Source: Planctomycetia bacterium (lineage in GTDB: Bacteria > Planctomycetota > Phycisphaerae > Phycisphaerales > SM1A02). From it: a stretch of 29,352 bases of DNA. The translations under genes were made by a program, and so were the position numbers. This document shows, piece after piece, positions 1-8,550 of this stretch (position 1 is the first letter of the stretch; each line of letters opens with the position of its first letter). The stretch is from the NCBI GenBank assembly GCA_005799475.1, contig SYGQ01000213.1:1-29352 (forward strand), given 5' to 3'. The notes under the pieces are model-generated. The model was not told the DNA's origin, ran no database searches, and was given only the letters and a program-made list of their open reading frames with translations.

Positions 1-2
1 AG

Positions 3-332
3 GCCGCGACGGCGCTCAAGTTCAAGGGAGTGCCCTGCGTGATCGCAGCGAGCTTCTCCGAGACCTACAAACGGAATGCGTTCAACAACGGATTCCCGGT
101 GTTTGAGTGCCCGGAACTGGTCGCCCACCTTCGCGCGTCGCAGGCGCGGGGAACGCTGACCCAAGTCGGCCCCGAGGCGGCGATCGACTACCAGTCCTCG
201 ACGCTCTCGATCTCGGGAGCCGTGTTTTCATTCGCGCCACTGTCGCCGGCGGCGCAGGAACTTGTCGTCGCAGGAGGTGCCGAGGCCCTCGTGGCGGCGC
301 GACTCAAGCGAACGCAGCCGCAGCCGGCCTGA
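3..332 (+). CDS. Aconitase-family small subunit (LeuD / homoaconitase type), 5' truncated by window edge
   Basis: Only the C-terminal 109 residues are present; the frame is open back to base 3 and the gene starts outside the window. The segment beginning AATALKFKGVPCVIAASF and continuing through FNNGFPVFECPELV is the swivelling-domain core of isopropylmalate dehydratase small subunits and homoaconitases, which bind the substrate beside the [4Fe-4S] cluster held by the large subunit. The AATAL wording resembles homoaconitase-type proteins more than enterobacterial LeuD. The large subunit is presumably upstream, outside the window. A dehydrogenase of the isocitrate/isopropylmalate family follows 66 bp later, so the pair could act on citrate/isocitrate, homocitrate/homoisocitrate or isopropylmalate. 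The downstream PrpD and succinate dehydrogenase genes favour a TCA-cycle aconitase role, but the substrate cannot be decided from sequence. A GTG at 30 is internal to the domain and is not a credible start. Confidence 0.75.
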   Translation, partial: AATALKFKGVPCVIAASFSETYKRNAFNNGFPVFECPELVAHLRASQARGTLTQVGPEAAIDYQSSTLSISGAVFSFAPLSPAAQELVVAGGAEALVAARLKRTQPQPA

Positions 333-398
333 CGGTCTCGGCGCCTTTCGCTAACATCCCCCCCCCTTCGATTCCCCGCACTTCAGGAGCGCAACAAA

Positions 399-1550
399 AT
401 GGCTAAGTACACGATCGCATGGATGCCCGGAGATGGAGTCGGCAACGATGTCATGGAGGCGTGCCGCATCGTCCTTGACCACATGAAGCTCGACGCGGAG
501 TACCGCCCCTGCGACATCGGCTGGAAGTTCTGGTGTGAGGAGGGCAATGCGCTCCCCGATCGCACCGTGAAGGCGCTCGAGGGAACGACCTGCGGCCTCT
601 TCGGCGCCATCACCAGCAAACCCCAAGACGAAGCCAAGGAAGAGCTCGTCCCTGAGCTCAAGGGGAAGGGACTCGTCTACTTCTCGCCCATCGTGAAGCT
701 CCGGCAGATGTTCAACCTGCACACAAACATGCGTCCGTGCAAGAGCTACACAGGGAACCCCCTCAACTACCGCGGTACCGCGATCGCCAATCCACACGGT
801 TCGGACATTGCGATTGACCAAGTCGTGTTTCGCGAGAACACCGAGGGGATGTACGGCGGCGTTGAGTTTTTCCCGCTTCCCGAGCCGGTGTACGAGGCGC
901 TGTGCGCCAATCCGAAGATGAAGCCGTGGAAGGCGAAGGGCCTCGAAAATGTGGCGCTCTCGACGCGCATCGTGAGCCGCCAGGGCTGCACGAGCATCTG
1001 CACACAGGCCTTCGAGTTCGCCAAGAAGACTGGCCGCAAGCGCGTCACCCTCATCGAGAAACCCAATGTGCTGCGCGAGACCGGCGGCCTCATGACTCGC
1101 TGCTTCCGCGAGGTGGCGAAGAGTTACCCGGAGATCTGGGCCGACGAAGCCAACATCGACGCGATCTGCATGTGGATGTTCAAGAACCCGCAGGACTACT
1201 CGGTCCTCGTCGCGGAGAACATGTTCGGCGACATCGTGAGCGACCTGTGCGCTGGCCTCATCGGCGGGCTCGGCTTCGCGCCAAGCGCCAACCTCGGTAA
1301 CTCGTACGCGGTGTTCGAACCAACGCACGGCAGCGCTCCCAAGTACGCGGGTCAGTACAAGGTGAATCCCATCGCCATGCTCCTCACGGCGAAGATGATG
1401 CTCGACTGGCTCAAGGAACCCGTGATGGCCGCGAGTCTCGAGTCTGCCATTGCCGCCGTCATCAAGGAGGGCAAGGTGCGCACCTACGATTTGGGCGGCA
1501 AGGCGACGACGCTCGATGTCGCCAAGGAAATCGCGCGCAAGATCGGCTGA
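399..1550 (+). CDS. Isocitrate/isopropylmalate dehydrogenase family protein, probably NADP-type isocitrate dehydrogenase
   Basis: A 383-residue metal-dependent beta-decarboxylating dehydrogenase. Family landmarks in order: MPGDGVGNDV near the N terminus, substrate-binding Arg residues in LRQMFNLHTNMRP (R102, R112), FRENTEGMYGGVE (R145, Y152), a lysine near 221, and metal ligands in NMFGDIVSD (D278, D282). The cofactor segment THGSAPKYAGQYKVNP carries Lys315, Tyr316 and Val322, which match E. coli Icd residues K344, Y345 and V351 for NADP; Tyr363 matches Y391, but the R395 position is not Arg. Ser96 appears to align with the isocitrate-binding Ser113 of E. coli Icd, while the N115 position is Ile. 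This favours isocitrate and NADP; homoisocitrate or tartrate remain possible. Start ATG 399 has AGGAG at 385-389. A PrpD-family gene follows 25 bp downstream, so the two are probably cotranscribed. Confidence 0.85.
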   Translation: MAKYTIAWMPGDGVGNDVMEACRIVLDHMKLDAEYRPCDIGWKFWCEEGNALPDRTVKALEGTTCGLFGAITSKPQDEAKEELVPELKGKGLVYFSPIVKLRQMFNLHTNMRPCKSYTGNPLNYRGTAIANPHGSDIAIDQVVFRENTEGMYGGVEFFPLPEPVYEALCANPKMKPWKAKGLENVALSTRIVSRQGCTSICTQAFEFAKKTGRKRVTLIEKPNVLRETGGLMTRCFREVAKSYPEIWADEANIDAICMWMFKNPQDYSVLVAENMFGDIVSDLCAGLIGGLGFAPSANLGNSYAVFEPTHGSAPKYAGQYKVNPIAMLLTAKMMLDWLKEPVMAASLESAIAAVIKEGKVRTYDLGGKATTLDVAKEIARKIG

Positions 1551-1575
1551 ACTCAAACACACCGAGGGACACTCC

Positions 1576-3015
1576 ATGGCACACGCCGCACCCGTCTTGA
1601 CCAAGCGCCTCATTTCCTACGACATCGCGGAGTGGGCCGCGAAACTCCGCTACGAGGATCTCTCCCCGGCTGCGATCCAGGCGGCGAAACTCTTCTGGTT
1701 TGACTCCATCGGCTGCGCCTTGGGTGGGAGCCAGCAGGAGGACGCACGCATCCTCTTGAAGCATCATCGCGCGATGGGCGGCGGCCAAGGCGGAGGTCGT
1801 GCGACGGCATTCGTCTCCGGATTCAAGACCAATCCCGTCGACGCGGCGTTCCTCAACGGCCACATGATCCGGGCGATGGACTACAACGACATCTACTGGA
1901 AGTCCGATCCCTGCCACCCGAGCGATCTGATCGGCGGTCCGCTCGCGCTCTGCGAGGCGTACGGACTCTCCGGGAAGGAACTCATTCTCGGCACTGTCAT
2001 CGCCTACGAAATCGAGATGCGACTGTGCGAGTTCGGCCTCCCCGGCGTGCGCGAGTACGGCTGGCACCACGCCACGCTGAGCGCGTTCGCGGCACCGGTG
2101 GCGTGCGGCCGCGTGCTCGGACTCACGCCGGCGCAGATCGTCGCCGCGATGGGCATCAGCGCGTCGCGCTCGTTCAGCCCCGGCGCGGTCACCGCAGGCA
2201 AGTTGACCAACATGAAAAACACGGTCGATCCGTGGGCCGGCCGCATGGGCGCGGAGAGCGCGCTCCTGGCACGCGAGGGCTACTCGGGCCCCGAGCACAT
2301 CATTGACGGGAAGGAAGGACTCTTTGCGGTGTTCGCTCATGTGCACTACAAGGGAAAGCCTGCCTCGTTCGACGCGGCGATGCTCACCAAGGATCTTCCG
2401 ACCTGCCCGAAGTGCCACTACCGCATCAATGACTGCGGCATGAAGAGCTTCCCCATCGAAGCGCTCAGCCACGCGCCGCTGACCGCGATGATGAAGACGG
2501 TCAAGGACAACGGTATCGCGGCGAGGGATGTCCGAGAGATCAAGGTCGAAGTGATCGCCCGTGCGGCGGACATTCTCGGCGATCCGCACAAGTACCGCCC
2601 CGACTCGAAGGAGACCGCCGACCACTCGCTCCCTTACTGCATGGCGGTCGGCCTCGTCGACGGCATGGTGACGCCACTTCAGTTCAAGGAAGAGCGCGTC
2701 CTTGACAAGTCGCTCCTTCCGATCATGGACATGGTGAAGGTGGTCGCCAATGAGGAGTTTGAGGCCCTGTTCCCCAAGTTCCAGCCCAGCCGGGTCACGA
2801 TCACGACCGCCTCGGGGAAGTCCTTCGCGACGCGCGTGGATGTTCCAAAGGGCGACCCGCGTGACCCGATGACCGAAGAAGAAATCTCCGTGAAGTTCAA
2901 CGCGCTCGGCGGCGCCGTGATCGGGCTCGAGAAGTGCAGTGCGCTCCAGAGATGCATCATGTCGCTCGATTCGGCGCGAAACTTCGAGGAACTCTTCGCC
3001 CACGCCACCGCCTGA
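1576..3015 (+). CDS. MmgE/PrpD family dehydratase (2-methylcitrate / citrate dehydratase-like)
   Basis: A full-length 479-residue MmgE/PrpD protein. The helical N-terminal domain contains MDYNDIYWKSDPCHPSDLIG, the conserved aspartate/histidine active-site region, followed by GLSGKELILGTVIAYE. The central part has the family wording KLTNMKNTVDPWAGRMGAE and GYSGPEHIIDGKEGLF, and the C-terminal lid domain follows. Family members dehydrate 2-methylcitrate to 2-methylaconitate; E. coli PrpD and Bacillus MmgE also act on citrate. No prpB or prpC methylcitrate genes lie beside it. Instead it sits between an isocitrate-dehydrogenase-like gene and succinate dehydrogenase genes, so a role on citrate or aconitate in the TCA cycle is plausible but inferred. 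Start ATG 1576 is chosen because homology begins here (MAHAAPVLTKRL) and GAGGGA at 1564-1569 gives a well-spaced ribosome site; in-frame starts further upstream lie inside the dehydrogenase gene. Confidence 0.88.
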   Translation: MAHAAPVLTKRLISYDIAEWAAKLRYEDLSPAAIQAAKLFWFDSIGCALGGSQQEDARILLKHHRAMGGGQGGGRATAFVSGFKTNPVDAAFLNGHMIRAMDYNDIYWKSDPCHPSDLIGGPLALCEAYGLSGKELILGTVIAYEIEMRLCEFGLPGVREYGWHHATLSAFAAPVACGRVLGLTPAQIVAAMGISASRSFSPGAVTAGKLTNMKNTVDPWAGRMGAESALLAREGYSGPEHIIDGKEGLFAVFAHVHYKGKPASFDAAMLTKDLPTCPKCHYRINDCGMKSFPIEALSHAPLTAMMKTVKDNGIAARDVREIKVEVIARAADILGDPHKYRPDSKETADHSLPYCMAVGLVDGMVTPLQFKEERVLDKSLLPIMDMVKVVANEEFEALFPKFQPSRVTITTASGKSFATRVDVPKGDPRDPMTEEEISVKFNALGGAVIGLEKCSALQRCIMSLDSARNFEELFAHATA

Positions 3016-3093
3016 CCCCCCAGTGGTGGCGGGCAGATGGCGCTCCCAAGCGAGCGCAAACCACCCTTCCTCCGGGGGTCCTTGCACTTTCGC

Positions 3094-3099
3094 TATAGT
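3094..3099 (+). promoter_or_regulatory. -10-like TATAGT before the succinate dehydrogenase operon
   Basis: TATAGT, close to the TATAAT consensus, lies in the 96-bp gap after the PrpD-family gene and ends 12 nt before ATG 3112. No good -35 hexamer occurs 16-18 bp upstream. If used, it would make an mRNA with a leader of about 5 nt and give the succinate dehydrogenase genes their own promoter. Confidence 0.4.
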
Positions 3100-3111
3100 T
3101 GGGATCCGCTC

Positions 3112-3960
3112 ATGTCGCAGACCCCCTATTCGCTCCCGCAGCCGCGAGCATTTCTTGAAACTCGTCGCACCGACCGCTGGTGGATCGTCCCATTGCTGGT
3201 GCTCGCAGGCTTCGGCGCATTCATTCTCTACTCAACTTGGGCCGCGTTCCAAGCGAACAACTACTTCATCGGCGGCGCCTCGCAGCCCGGCGTGCAGATG
3301 CTGCTCTCGCCGTTCTACTCGCCGGTGCTTTGGGACGCGAAGGGGATCCACTCGGGTCACGCGTGGTTCGGCGATGCACCGGTGTGGTGGCCCGCGTGGC
3401 TTCTCTTTTCCCCGGCGCTGCTGATTCTGCCGTTTCCCGCGGGATTCCGCTTCACTTGCTACTACTACCGAGGCGCCTACTACAAGGCATTTTGGGGCGA
3501 CCCCGCCGGATGCGCCGTCGGTGAGCCGAAGTTCCGCGGCACGAGTTATCGAGGCGAACAGAAGTTCCCTCTCATCTTCCAGAATCTGCACCGGTACTTC
3601 CTCTACGTCGCGATCGCGTTCATCGGACTCCTCGCGTGGGACGGCTACCAGTCGCTCTGGCACTTCAACGCCGACGGCTCGCGCAGCCTCGGCGTGAGTG
3701 TGGGAACGATCGTGCTCGTCCTCAACCCGATCCTGCTCGGCCTCTACACCTTTGGATGCCACTGCTGGCGCCACTTGGTGGGCGGGAAACACGATTGCCT
3801 CTCGTGCAGCAGTGCGCGGCAACACCGCTACAAGGTGGTGACTTGGCTCAACCAGCGGCACATGCTTTTCGCGTGGATCAGTTTGTTCTTCGTCGGCTTC
3901 ACCGACATCTATGTGCGACTCTGCGCCAGCGGCACTTGGACTGACTGGAGGATCCTGTGA
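3112..3960 (+). CDS. Succinate dehydrogenase membrane anchor subunit, single-gene Sdh1-like type
   Basis: A 282-residue membrane protein with about five hydrophobic segments: roughly residues 23-46 (WWIVPLLVLAGFGAFILY), 89-108, a YFLYVAIAFIGLLAW helix, a GTIVLVLNPILLGLY helix, and HMLFAWISLFFVGFTDIY near the end. It is much longer than the usual SdhC or SdhD and resembles the fused single anchor of actinobacterial Sdh1-type complexes. Characteristic pieces are PFPAGFRFTCYYYRGAYYK, a His-rich FQNLHRYF stretch, and a cytoplasmic-looking loop CHCWRHLVGGKHDCLSC. It would hold the flavoprotein and iron-sulfur subunits on the membrane and exchange electrons with quinone. Start ATG 3112 begins the homologous part; an in-frame ATG at 3037 would add 25 unrelated residues. 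The stop overlaps the next start as GTGA. Confidence 0.82.
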   Translation: MSQTPYSLPQPRAFLETRRTDRWWIVPLLVLAGFGAFILYSTWAAFQANNYFIGGASQPGVQMLLSPFYSPVLWDAKGIHSGHAWFGDAPVWWPAWLLFSPALLILPFPAGFRFTCYYYRGAYYKAFWGDPAGCAVGEPKFRGTSYRGEQKFPLIFQNLHRYFLYVAIAFIGLLAWDGYQSLWHFNADGSRSLGVSVGTIVLVLNPILLGLYTFGCHCWRHLVGGKHDCLSCSSARQHRYKVVTWLNQRHMLFAWISLFFVGFTDIYVRLCASGTWTDWRIL

Positions 3961-5777
3961 ACGCGCTCGACCGCTGCACGGTCCATGAGCATGATGTGAT
4001 CGTGATCGGCGCCGGGGGTGCCGGGCTGCGCGCGGCCATCGAAGCCTCTGCGGCGGGTGTGAAGGTCGGCGTGATCTGCAAGTCGCTCCTTGGGAAGGCT
4101 CACACAGTGATGGCCGAAGGCGGCATGGCGGCCGCGATGGGCAATGTCGACGACCGCGACAATTGGGAGGTGCACTTCGCCGACACGATGCGAGGCGGTC
4201 AGTACCTCAACAACTCGATCATGGCCGAGCGGCACGCGAAAGACGCCCCCGCGCGCGTGCGCGAACTCGAAGCGTGGGGCGCCGTCTTCGACCGCACCAA
4301 AGAAGGCAAGATCCTCCAGCGCAATTTCGGTGGCCACCGCTACCCGCGGCTCGCGCATGTGGGGGATCGCACAGGCCTCGAACTCATTCGCACGCTCCAG
4401 GACCACGGCATCCACCAGGGCATTGAAGTGTTCATGGAGATGACGGTTGTGGCGCTCTTGAAATCTGGCGGGCGAATCGCCGGCGCCATCGGTTACGACC
4501 GCGAGCGAGGTCGCCTGCGCGTGTGGAAAGCGAAGGCCGTCATCCTGGCAACAGGCGGCCTGGGTCGCGCGTTCCGCATTACGAGCAATAGTTGGGAAGG
4601 CACGGGCGACGGGCAGGCACTCGCGTACCACGCGGGCGCCGAGCTCTTGGACATGGAGTTCGTGCAGTTCCACCCGACGGGAATGGTCTGGCCGCCCAGC
4701 GTCCGTGGCATTCTCGTGACCGAGGGCGTGCGCGGCGAAGGCGGCGTACTGCGCAATAGCGAGGGGAAGCGCTTCATGTTTGAGGACATTCCCGACGCGT
4801 ACAAGGCGCAGGTCGCCACGAACGAAGAAGAAGGCTGGCGGTATGTGTGCGGCGACAAGAATGCCCTGCGACCGCCCGAACTCCTGACGCGAGACCATGT
4901 CGCCCGGTGCATCAACCGCGAAGTGAAGGCCGGCCGAGGATCCCCGCACGGCGGCGTGTTCCTCGATATCGGCTGGATCCGCGAGAAGCTCCCCAACGCC
5001 TCCGACCACATCAAACGCAAGCTGCCCAGCATGTACCACCAGTTCAAGCAGCTCGCGGGGGTGGACATCACTTCCGAAACGATGGAAGTGGGTCCAACCA
5101 CGCACTATTCCATGGGTGGCGTCGCCGTGGACGGCCAGACGCAAGCCTCGTGCGTCCCTGGGCTCTTCGCCTCCGGTGAGTGCGCGGCTGGGCTGCACGG
5201 CGCGAACCGCCTGGGCGGCAACTCGCTCTCAGACCTCGTCGTGTTTGGCAAACTCGCCGGCGAACACGCGGCGAGATTTGCGAAAGCCAACAAGGCCGTC
5301 GAAGTCGATCCCGCAGAGGTCGAAGCGCATGTCGCGGCGATCGAGGCGCCATTCTCGCGGTCCGGCGGCGAAAACCCGTACGCGATCCACGCCGCGCTCC
5401 AGGACACGATGCAGGACCTCGTGGGGATCGTGCGAACGCAGTCCGAGATGGAGCGGGCTCTCGAAGCCATCGCCGCACTCCACGCCCGTCACGCGAAGTC
5501 CTCGGTGACAGGTCACCGCGAGTACAACCCAGGGTGGCACACCGCGCTCGATGTGGGGTGCATGCTCACGATTTCGGAGGCCATCACTCGCTGCGCGATT
5601 GAACGCAAGGAGAGCCGCGGCGCACAGTTTCGCGAAGACTTCCCGCAAAAGTGCGCCGAGTGCGCGACCTTCAACCTGATCGCCAAGAAGGCCCCCGACG
5701 GATCCATGGAGGTCCATCGCAGACCGCTCGTCCCGACTCGCCCCGACCTCGCGGCGGTCATCGAGAAGATGAAGTAG
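3957..5777 (+). CDS. sdhA: Succinate dehydrogenase / fumarate reductase flavoprotein subunit
   Basis: A 606-residue flavoprotein that oxidises succinate to fumarate. The N-terminal Rossmann motif is VIVIGAGGAGLRAA (residues 14-27). His49 in KAHTVMAEGGM aligns with the covalent FAD-attachment histidine of SdhA. Later landmarks are HRYPRLAHVGDRTG, the substrate-site segment QFHPTGMVWPPS, RGILVTEGVRGEGG, THYSMGGVAVDG and GLFASGECAAGLHGANRLGG before the C-terminal helical and capping domains. Start GTG 3957 overlaps the anchor gene stop by 4 bp (GTGA) with GGAGG at 3947-3951, so translation is coupled. The iron-sulfur subunit follows 17 bp downstream. Gene order anchor, flavoprotein, iron-sulfur protein and full length indicate a functional complex; the quinone-reduction versus fumarate-reduction direction cannot be read from sequence. 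Confidence 0.96.
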   Translation: MNALDRCTVHEHDVIVIGAGGAGLRAAIEASAAGVKVGVICKSLLGKAHTVMAEGGMAAAMGNVDDRDNWEVHFADTMRGGQYLNNSIMAERHAKDAPARVRELEAWGAVFDRTKEGKILQRNFGGHRYPRLAHVGDRTGLELIRTLQDHGIHQGIEVFMEMTVVALLKSGGRIAGAIGYDRERGRLRVWKAKAVILATGGLGRAFRITSNSWEGTGDGQALAYHAGAELLDMEFVQFHPTGMVWPPSVRGILVTEGVRGEGGVLRNSEGKRFMFEDIPDAYKAQVATNEEEGWRYVCGDKNALRPPELLTRDHVARCINREVKAGRGSPHGGVFLDIGWIREKLPNASDHIKRKLPSMYHQFKQLAGVDITSETMEVGPTTHYSMGGVAVDGQTQASCVPGLFASGECAAGLHGANRLGGNSLSDLVVFGKLAGEHAARFAKANKAVEVDPAEVEAHVAAIEAPFSRSGGENPYAIHAALQDTMQDLVGIVRTQSEMERALEAIAALHARHAKSSVTGHREYNPGWHTALDVGCMLTISEAITRCAIERKESRGAQFREDFPQKCAECATFNLIAKKAPDGSMEVHRRPLVPTRPDLAAVIEKMK

Positions 5778-5794
5778 GAAGGGACTCCACGATC

Positions 5795-6577
5795 ATGCCA
5801 CCGATTCACGCTCCTCTATCGACCGCCACAACGACCCGACGCGTCGAGTTTCGCGTGTGGCGCGGGGACTCCTCAGGCGGCCAGTTCCAGAGTTACACCG
5901 TCGAGGTGACCGAGGGCATGGTCGTGCTCGACTGCATCCACCAGATCCAAGCGTCTCAAGCGAGCGACCTCGCCGTCAGGTGGAACTGCAAGGCCGGCAA
6001 GTGCGGCTCGTGCTCTGCGGAAATCAACGGCCAGCCGAGGCTGATGTGCATGACGAGGATGGACACACTGCCTGACGGACAGCCGGTGACCGTCGAGCCG
6101 ATGCGCACGTTCCCGTCGATCCGCGACCTCGTCACCGATGTCAGTTGGAACTTTCGCGTCAAGAAGCGAATCAAGCCCTTCAAACCGCGCAAGCCGGACA
6201 ATCCAGACGGCTCGTGGACGATGTTTCAAGTCGATGTCGACCGCGTGCAGGAGTTCCGGAAGTGCATCGAGTGCTTCCTCTGCCAGGATGTCTGCCATGT
6301 GCTCAGGGACCACCACAAGCACGACGAGTTCATCGGCCCCCGCTTTCTGATGTATAGCGCGATGCTCGAAATGAATCCGCTCGACACCGAGAACCGAATC
6401 GCCGACCTCAAGCACCACGACGGCATCGGTTACTGCAACATCGGCAAGTGCTGCACGAAAGTCTGCCCCGAGCACATCGGCATCACTGACAACGCGATCA
6501 TCCCGATGAAGGAGCGCGTCGTGGACGAGTTCTACGACCCCATGACGCGGCTCTTCCGGATGTTCAAGCCGCGCTAG
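5795..6577 (+). CDS. sdhB: Succinate dehydrogenase / fumarate reductase iron-sulfur subunit
   Basis: A 260-residue electron-transfer subunit. The N-terminal ferredoxin domain binds [2Fe-2S] through C65, C70, C73 and C85 (CKAGKCGSC ... LMC). The C-terminal domain has CIECFLCQDVC (C157, C160, C163, C167) and CNIGKCCTKVCP (C214, C219 or C220, C224), providing ligands for the [4Fe-4S] and [3Fe-4S] clusters that pass electrons from FAD to quinone. The HDEFIGPRFLMYSAMLEMNP stretch between them is typical of Sdh1-like iron-sulfur subunits. Start ATG 5795 is preceded by the purine-rich AGGAAGGGA; earlier in-frame starts lie inside sdhA. The stop TAG abuts the stop of the convergent agmatine deiminase gene with no spacer. 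Confidence 0.95.
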   Translation: MPPIHAPLSTATTTRRVEFRVWRGDSSGGQFQSYTVEVTEGMVVLDCIHQIQASQASDLAVRWNCKAGKCGSCSAEINGQPRLMCMTRMDTLPDGQPVTVEPMRTFPSIRDLVTDVSWNFRVKKRIKPFKPRKPDNPDGSWTMFQVDVDRVQEFRKCIECFLCQDVCHVLRDHHKHDEFIGPRFLMYSAMLEMNPLDTENRIADLKHHDGIGYCNIGKCCTKVCPEHIGITDNAIIPMKERVVDEFYDPMTRLFRMFKPR

Positions 6578-6588
6578 TCACGGCGCGG
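6569..6588. terminator. Short inverted repeat on the sdhB / agmatine deiminase junction
   Basis: CCGCGC at 6569-6574 and GCGCGG at 6583-6588 form a 6-bp perfect stem with an 8-nt loop that holds both stop codons. It has no T-tract, so it is at best a weak, bidirectional, factor-assisted terminator. Position on a zero-spacer convergent junction is the main support. Confidence 0.3.
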
Positions 6589-7596
6589 GTTGGTGACAAC
6601 TGAGGCAGTGCAAGCTGCCCAAGCCCACCACAAGGTGTCTCGCCATCACCGGCTCGACTCTCCACCCGGGAAGGGCCTGCGCCATGACATCGATCGCCTT
6701 CTCGTCGCTTCCGGAATCGAACACCGGCACGAAGGCGCAACCGTTGGACAAGAGGAAGTTCGCATGGCTTGCCGGCAGCATGCTGCGGCCCCCGGGACCG
6801 AAGCGATCCGCCGGGTAGTCGTAGAAGATCGGCTCCGGGACCGGCAGCGCGATGACCTTGAACGGATCGCCGCGCTCGTCGCGTGCCTCGTTGAGCGCCG
6901 CCCAGTTGCACTCAAGGATTTCATGGTCAGGATGCCCCTTGGGTGCGCGAATCGACACGATCGTGTCGCGCGCCACGAACCGCGCGAGGTCGTCGATGTG
7001 TCCGTCCGTGTCATCGCCCTTGATGCCGCCGGGCAGCCAGACGACATGCGTCACACCGAGCGCATCACGAAGCACTTGCTCGATCCGGCCCTTGCCCGCC
7101 TCGGGATTTCGGTTGTCACCCTCAAGACACTGACTCGTGGTGAGCACGGTTCCCGACCCGTTCACTTCGATCGACCCACCCTCGAGCACAAAGTCGTGAT
7201 GCCACAGCGGCAGTCCCCAACGCGCGGCAATGGCATCGGGGACTGCGTCATCAAGCGTGCGCGCCTCGTACTTGTCACCCCATCCATTGAAGCGAAACGA
7301 ATGGCCGGCGACCCCCCTCGTTGCGTGCCGCACGAAGATCGGCCCGAAGTCGCGGATCCAGCTGTCGTTGGTGGGAACGCCGATTTCCCACAGATCGCGA
7401 ACCTCGACAACACGCGCGAGTGCCGCGCGCCACGCATCCCACTCTCGCTGTGCCGACGCGAGGCACTTGGGCCAGGTCTCCTCGTTGTGCGGGCGGACGA
7501 GCCACACGACCGACTGCCGCTCCCACTCCGCGGGCATGCGAAATCCCGCCGCTGCGGCGGATCCGGTGAGCCGCAGCGTGATGGGCGAGGCCCCGC

Positions 7597-7600
<4 letters not shown>
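6578..7600 (-). CDS. aguA: Agmatine deiminase (peptidylarginine-deiminase-like fold)
   Basis: A 340-residue enzyme of the agmatine deiminase family, hydrolysing agmatine to N-carbamoylputrescine and ammonia. Visible landmarks are FRMPAEWERQSVVWLVRPHN at the N terminus, the acidic substrate-binding motif DSWIRDFGPIFV, VLEGGSIEVNG, KGDDTDGHIDDLARFV with the catalytic His/Asp pair, and the C-terminal LHCLSCHQP where Cys332 is the expected nucleophile. The glycine run usually seen just before that cysteine is shortened to GLGS. Start ATG 7600 overlaps the stop of the upstream amidase gene as ATGA, and homology begins here; an in-frame start 102 bp further upstream would add arginine-rich, non-homologous residues. 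With the upstream gene it makes a two-step agmatine-to-putrescine route. No arginine decarboxylase is present in the window. Confidence 0.93.
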
Positions 7601-8478
<878 letters not shown>

Positions 8479-8487
8479 GGGGTTCGC

Positions 8488-8493
8488 ATTCTA
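8488..8493 (-). promoter_or_regulatory. -10-like TAGAAT before the putrescine operon
   Basis: Read on the minus strand, TAGAAT ends 9 nt before the aguB start codon. The hexamer differs from consensus at one base. The position 17 bp upstream (AACGAG) is a poor -35. Expected initiation would leave a leader of only 2-3 nt. Confidence 0.45.
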
Positions 8494-8514
8494 GGTCGGC
8501 GACGGCGGCTCTCG

Positions 8515-8543
8515 TTGACTGCACCAGCATGGACGGCGACAAT
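8515..8543 (+). promoter_or_regulatory. Sigma-70-type promoter TTGACT-17 bp-GACAAT abutting the lipoprotein start
   Basis: TTGACT at 8515-8520, a 17-bp spacer, and GACAAT at 8538-8543. The -10 ends 7 nt before ATG 8551, so initiation would fall at or next to the start codon and produce a leaderless mRNA. The alternative ATG at 8542 lies inside the -10, which argues for 8551 as the start. Confidence 0.6.
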
Positions 8544-8550
8544 GCCCGCC

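Noticed and set aside
358..366. A run of nine C residues before the isocitrate-dehydrogenase-family gene, considered as a phase-variable tract.
   Set aside because: It lies outside coding sequence, about 20 bp upstream of a normal ribosome site, and nothing shows it controls expression.
351..1613. A 420-codon open frame on the minus strand opposite the isocitrate-dehydrogenase-family gene.
   Set aside because: It is a high-GC antisense shadow: the product is Arg/His/Glu/Leu-rich without family motifs, while the plus frame encodes a clear enzyme.
3082..3099. TTGCAC followed by TATAGT as a complete -35/-10 promoter before sdh.
   Set aside because: Only 6 bp separate the hexamers, far from the 16-18 bp needed; only the -10-like element was kept.
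3909..5198. A 429-codon minus-strand open frame opposite sdhA.
   Set aside because: No recognisable domain, no start context, and it lies antisense to an unambiguous flavoprotein gene.
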